A stretch of DNA of 64,000 nt, taken from Pseudophaeomoniella oleicola (taxonomy: Eukaryota; Ascomycota; Eurotiomycetes; Phaeomoniellales; Phaeomoniellaceae). The notes beneath the pieces were generated by a model. The model made no database searches. It had not been told where the DNA came from and was given only the letters and a program-made list of their open reading frames with translations. Where the stretch lies: positions 91,054-155,053 of the forward strand of contig QWDQ01000060.1 of NCBI GenBank assembly GCA_003868215.1. Direction: 5' to 3'. The translations under genes were made by a program, and so were the position numbers. This document shows positions 60,849-64,000 of the stretch, piece by piece (position 1 is the stretch's first letter; each line of letters starts with the position of its first letter).

Positions 60849-62694
60849 ATGTCGCAGTACCCTCTGAGGCGGATGCATATGCTTATCCGACCGTCATGCA
60901 CGGTACCCCATCTTGGGAAGCTACGTGCAGTCGGTCAGAGAGCAATATGTCGGGAATGTTCATATTTCCTGCGCCCACAGCCGAAGCTTGATCGGCGTCT
61001 GCAGACTGGCACCTCACGTCCAGTTGCGACATGTCGCATCCGGACCCGCGGACGAGCGCGGAGGGAATTCAGGCGCTCGGTGGTGACTGCAAGTGGTACG
61101 GTATAGAGCGCATTTCCAATGCAAAGTCTCTGACATGATATAGAAGCAGATGGTGGTCCGATTCCCGAGTACGACAGGCGCGTTCAAGCAAGGCGATTAC
61201 GAGACGACAAGCATCAGCGAGGTAAAGGTCCAGCAACCAACGTCAAGATGACTGACTAAATCTCCTATAGGCTTGATAGAACATCTACAGGACCTACATG
61301 AAACACTTCGCGACTATCAACCTCCAAAAGTTATACATCCTACAATAGAATCGCTTCGACCTGTCAAAAGCTCATTCTTTGGCTCCCTTTTTGGGTCGAA
61401 ACCGAAAGCGAAAGTCGGACTCCTGATACCTGAGACCTTACCGCAAGGGCTTTACATGTACGGAGATGTTGGCAGTGGAAAGACGATGTTGATGGATCTT
61501 TTCTTCGAGACACTACCACCAAATATCACACATAAGAACCGAATACATTTCCACAATTTCATGCAGGACGTGCACAAACGACTGCATAAATTCAGATTGG
61601 AGCATGGAACAGACATTGACGCTCTTCCTTTCATTGCTGCTGATATTGCGGAAAAATCCAGCGTCCTCTGTTTTGACGAGTTTCAATGTACAGATGTTGC
61701 AGATGCTATGATACTCAGAAGGTATGGAGAGCATTGAACGAAAAGGCCTCTGCTGATGCAAAACAGATTGATGGAATCTCTAATGTCTCACGGTGTCGTT
61801 GTCGTCACTACGTCAAATAGACATCCTGATGATCTATATAAGAATGGCGTCCAACGGCAATCCTTCATTCCGTGCATTAACCTCCTCAAAGAGCGTCTCG
61901 AGGTGATCAATCTCGACTCCCAAACCGACTATCGAAAGGTTCCTAGACCTCCGTCCGGTGTGTACCACCATCCGCTAGACAAAGCTGCCAAAACTCACGC
62001 AGAGAATTGGTTCCGCTTCCTTGGGTCGTTTGACGAGGATCCGCCTCACCCAACAACTGTGCTCGTTTGGGGTAGAGAGCTTCAAGTACCATTGGCGAGT
62101 GGGAAGGCTGCACGGTTCACCTTCCAAGAGCTGATTGGCCGTGCTACGGGGGCTGCCGACTACATTGAACTCACTCGGGCTTTCAATGCCTTTGTTGTCA
62201 CAGATGTTCCGGGAATGACCTACCGAGAACGGGACTGGGCCAGACGTTTTATCACCTTTATCGATGCTGTATATGAAGAGCGAGCGAAGCTTGTGCTCAC
62301 AACGGATGTGCCACTCTCTCAACTCTTTCTCTCAAGAAACGAACTCAAAGAAGCTCTATCCTCAAGCGCGAAGAATGTCAAAAAGCATAGTGACTCAGCA
62401 TCTGAGTCCGAGAAGAAGCTTGCAGATCTCCAGGGCAAGGTAGATGATCCGGAGGATGGCGAAGATATTTCTGATGCTATGCGAAGTTTGATGGACGACC
62501 TTGGCATGAATATGGATATGCTTAAGCAGAGTAATATGTTTAGTGGAGATGAGGAAGCCTTTGCGTTTGCACGAGCCTTATCAAGACTCAATGAGATGGG
62601 CAGCCAGGAATGGGTAGAAAGGGGCCTGGGCCTAGAAAAGAGAGGAGGTAAGCAGGAGATGGAGGATTGGAAACGAGCGCAAGGCAGACAATAG
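60849..62694 (+). CDS. AFG1: AFG1-family mitochondrial ATPase
   Basis: Four exons (60849-61095, 61144-61221, 61271-61721, 61767-62694) with introns of 48, 49 and 45 bp give 567 residues. The first 80 residues are Arg-rich and nearly free of acidic residues, as in a mitochondrial presequence. The AFG1-like AAA domain shows Walker A GDVGSGKT at 173-180, Walker B CFDEFQ with Asp244 and Glu245, and the sensor segment VVVVTTSNRHPDDLYKNG across the last splice junction. Family signatures HRIHFHNFMQDVHK-like (here IHFHNFMQDVHKRLH), RQSFIPCINLLKERLEVINL and TYRERDWARRFITFIDAVYE are present. Afg1/LACE1 helps remove misfolded inner-membrane proteins such as cytochrome oxidase subunits. The gene ends directly at the edge of AT-rich DNA. 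The first exon is the least certain part. Confidence 0.93.
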
Positions 62695-63780
62695 AATAAC
62701 ATCTATCAAGACTATATAAAGGTGTATATAATAACTAAAAGATATAGGAGTGGTATATTATATAATTATAACCTGAGTTACTCTACCAGTTATATTAAGC
62801 CTATATTAGGATGAGAGTAAGTAATGTATTATAATCATTTAAATAGCTATGTATATATTAAGATCCTATCCTAAATGTTACGAACAGCAGGCGTACTATA
62901 AGCTAAAGGTATGCTAACCTGCCCGGAATTAATAGATTAACCAAATGTCTGTATTTTTATATCGCTAATTAGCCTTTTCTTTTTAAAAAGAGATTAACGG
63001 TTAATTTTAATAATTAAATATATTAATATCTAGCTGTTACTTTAAGTATAATTATATTATATTTAAAATAAAATCTTAATATATTTATAATTATTTAAAC
63101 GATTATATTATATTATTTATTTTTATTTTAATAACTCTAGTTATTATAATCTTTTTAATAAAAAATAATTTATTATAACGTTATAATAATAAATATTAAG
63201 AATAACCCTCTGAAGAATTTAATATTTATTATAAAAAACGGAGAATATTCGACTGTTATACGTACGTTTTAAATATATGAAGAGTAAATAAATCCTATAA
63301 ATAAAAAATTTATTTATATTTTAAACGAAAAATATAACACGAAAAAGAAAAAAAAATTATAAAAATTATAAAAACGCGTATAATAATGTAATTAATATAT
63401 TTAAATTTTAATATTTAAAGAAGAACTAGTCTAATTATATAAAAAAAAATATAAAATATAAATTAAAAATAATAACGTTTAAATAACGCGTAATATAATA
63501 AATTATTTAAAACGCGTATTAAATCATTTTTTATCTTTATAAATAAAGATACGCGCGAATTAAATAATTTTAATTAAAATTAAAAAATCTATATATATTT
63601 AACGAAAATAAATGAATCGCGTATTATTCGTAAAATTATTAATTATTTAAAGAATCGCGTAATACGGATCTAAAACGTAAAAATGAAATAAAAAGATTTC
63701 GATTTAAATATTTAAAACTAATTTATTAGATTCCTACGAAATATAATTATTAATTTTATTAATTATATCACGAACGTATT
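62695..63780. repeat. AT-rich, RIP-like degenerate DNA
   Basis: From the AFG1 stop codon onwards AT content rises sharply. I counted 63361-63720: GC is about 15% (26 C and 29 G in 360 bases), and of the 26 C on the plus strand 19 are followed by G and only one by A. Loss of CpA with retention of CpG is the pattern left by repeat-induced point mutation acting on repeated DNA in Pezizomycotina. No open frame or transposon domain is readable, so the original element cannot be named. Confidence 0.75.
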
Positions 63781-63787
63781 TTTACGT

Positions 63788-63803
63788 CTACCTATATGCA
63801 CCT
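63788..63803 (+). repeat. 16-bp direct repeat, copy A
   Basis: CTACCTATATGCACCT, repeated identically at 63926-63941, 138 bp downstream. Both copies lie where composition returns towards normal at the right edge of the AT-rich block. Confidence 0.8.
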
Positions 63804-63925
63804 ACCTAACCCTGTACTCGATGGTATTCTGCCCAGAATATTACTTAAATAGGTTTAGATCAGGATCTAAAATTAAATTTTAAAAAAATAAAATATTATT
63901 TAAAATACTTTTATTAATATTCTAC

Positions 63926-63941
63926 CTACCTATATGCACCT
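63926..63941 (+). repeat. 16-bp direct repeat, copy B
   Basis: Identical to 63788-63803. The DNA between the copies is AT-rich. This could be a duplicated element edge or a local tandem duplication that later lost its middle. Confidence 0.8.
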
Positions 63942-64000
63942 TGCAGTTTAGTATGGCATCAGCATGCTGATGGGAATTTTGGGTAGTCTAATGGTGGAAG

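Noticed and set aside
1-64000. CRISPR arrays, rRNA genes, intact transposons and large mobile elements
   Set aside because: No regularly spaced repeats, no rRNA sequence and no transposase, reverse-transcriptase or tyrosine-recombinase motif was recognised. The AT-rich right end is too degenerate to name an element.

Overview
This window is nuclear DNA of a filamentous ascomycete (Pezizomycotina). The signs are about fifteen conserved fungal genes with short introns of 45-87 bp, families centred in this group (a Clr5-domain protein and a remnant resembling the C-terminal end of HET heterokaryon-incompatibility proteins), long gene-poor stretches, and an AT-rich block at the right end with the sequence pattern of repeat-induced point mutation (RIP). 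I cannot assign a class or species. No tRNA, rRNA or CRISPR array was recognised.

Layout: 1-13,222 is gene-poor, with microsatellites, two drifting hexamer arrays and palindromic motifs but no CDS I can support. 13,223-15,118 is an intronless Clr5-domain gene. 17,156-20,046 (-) is the mitofusin FZO1, and 20,488-21,373 is the ESCRT-III gene VPS2. 21,374-25,585 is gene-poor with clustered 12-bp palindromes. 25,586-33,000 carries an arrestin-related adaptor, a GNAT acetyltransferase and a single-pass membrane protein. 33,279-39,440 carries ARG2 (-), ARV1, an isochorismatase-fold hydrolase (-) and a beta-hydroxyacid dehydrogenase. 39,441-46,040 is gene-poor and contains the HET-like remnant. 46,041-62,694 is the densest part: cystathionine beta-lyase, MCD4, a LysM protein (-), VPS36 (-), THP3, BEM1 and AFG1. 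From 62,695 to the end the DNA is very AT-rich.

The genes are housekeeping rather than one pathway cluster. Several themes recur: ESCRT and ubiquitin-dependent sorting (VPS2, VPS36, the arrestin adaptor), GPI anchor and ER lipid homeostasis (MCD4, ARV1), mitochondrial function (FZO1, AFG1, ARG2) and amino-acid synthesis (ARG2, cystathionine beta-lyase). I found no convincing undescribed multi-gene system. The most unusual signals are the five exact copies of one 12-bp palindrome confined to gene-free DNA, the orphan HET-like C-terminal fragment, the tandem hexamer arrays whose unit changes stepwise, and the RIP-like block in which surviving cytosines sit mostly in CpG. Exon boundaries were read by eye from splice signals, reading frame and family knowledge; they have not been checked against transcripts.
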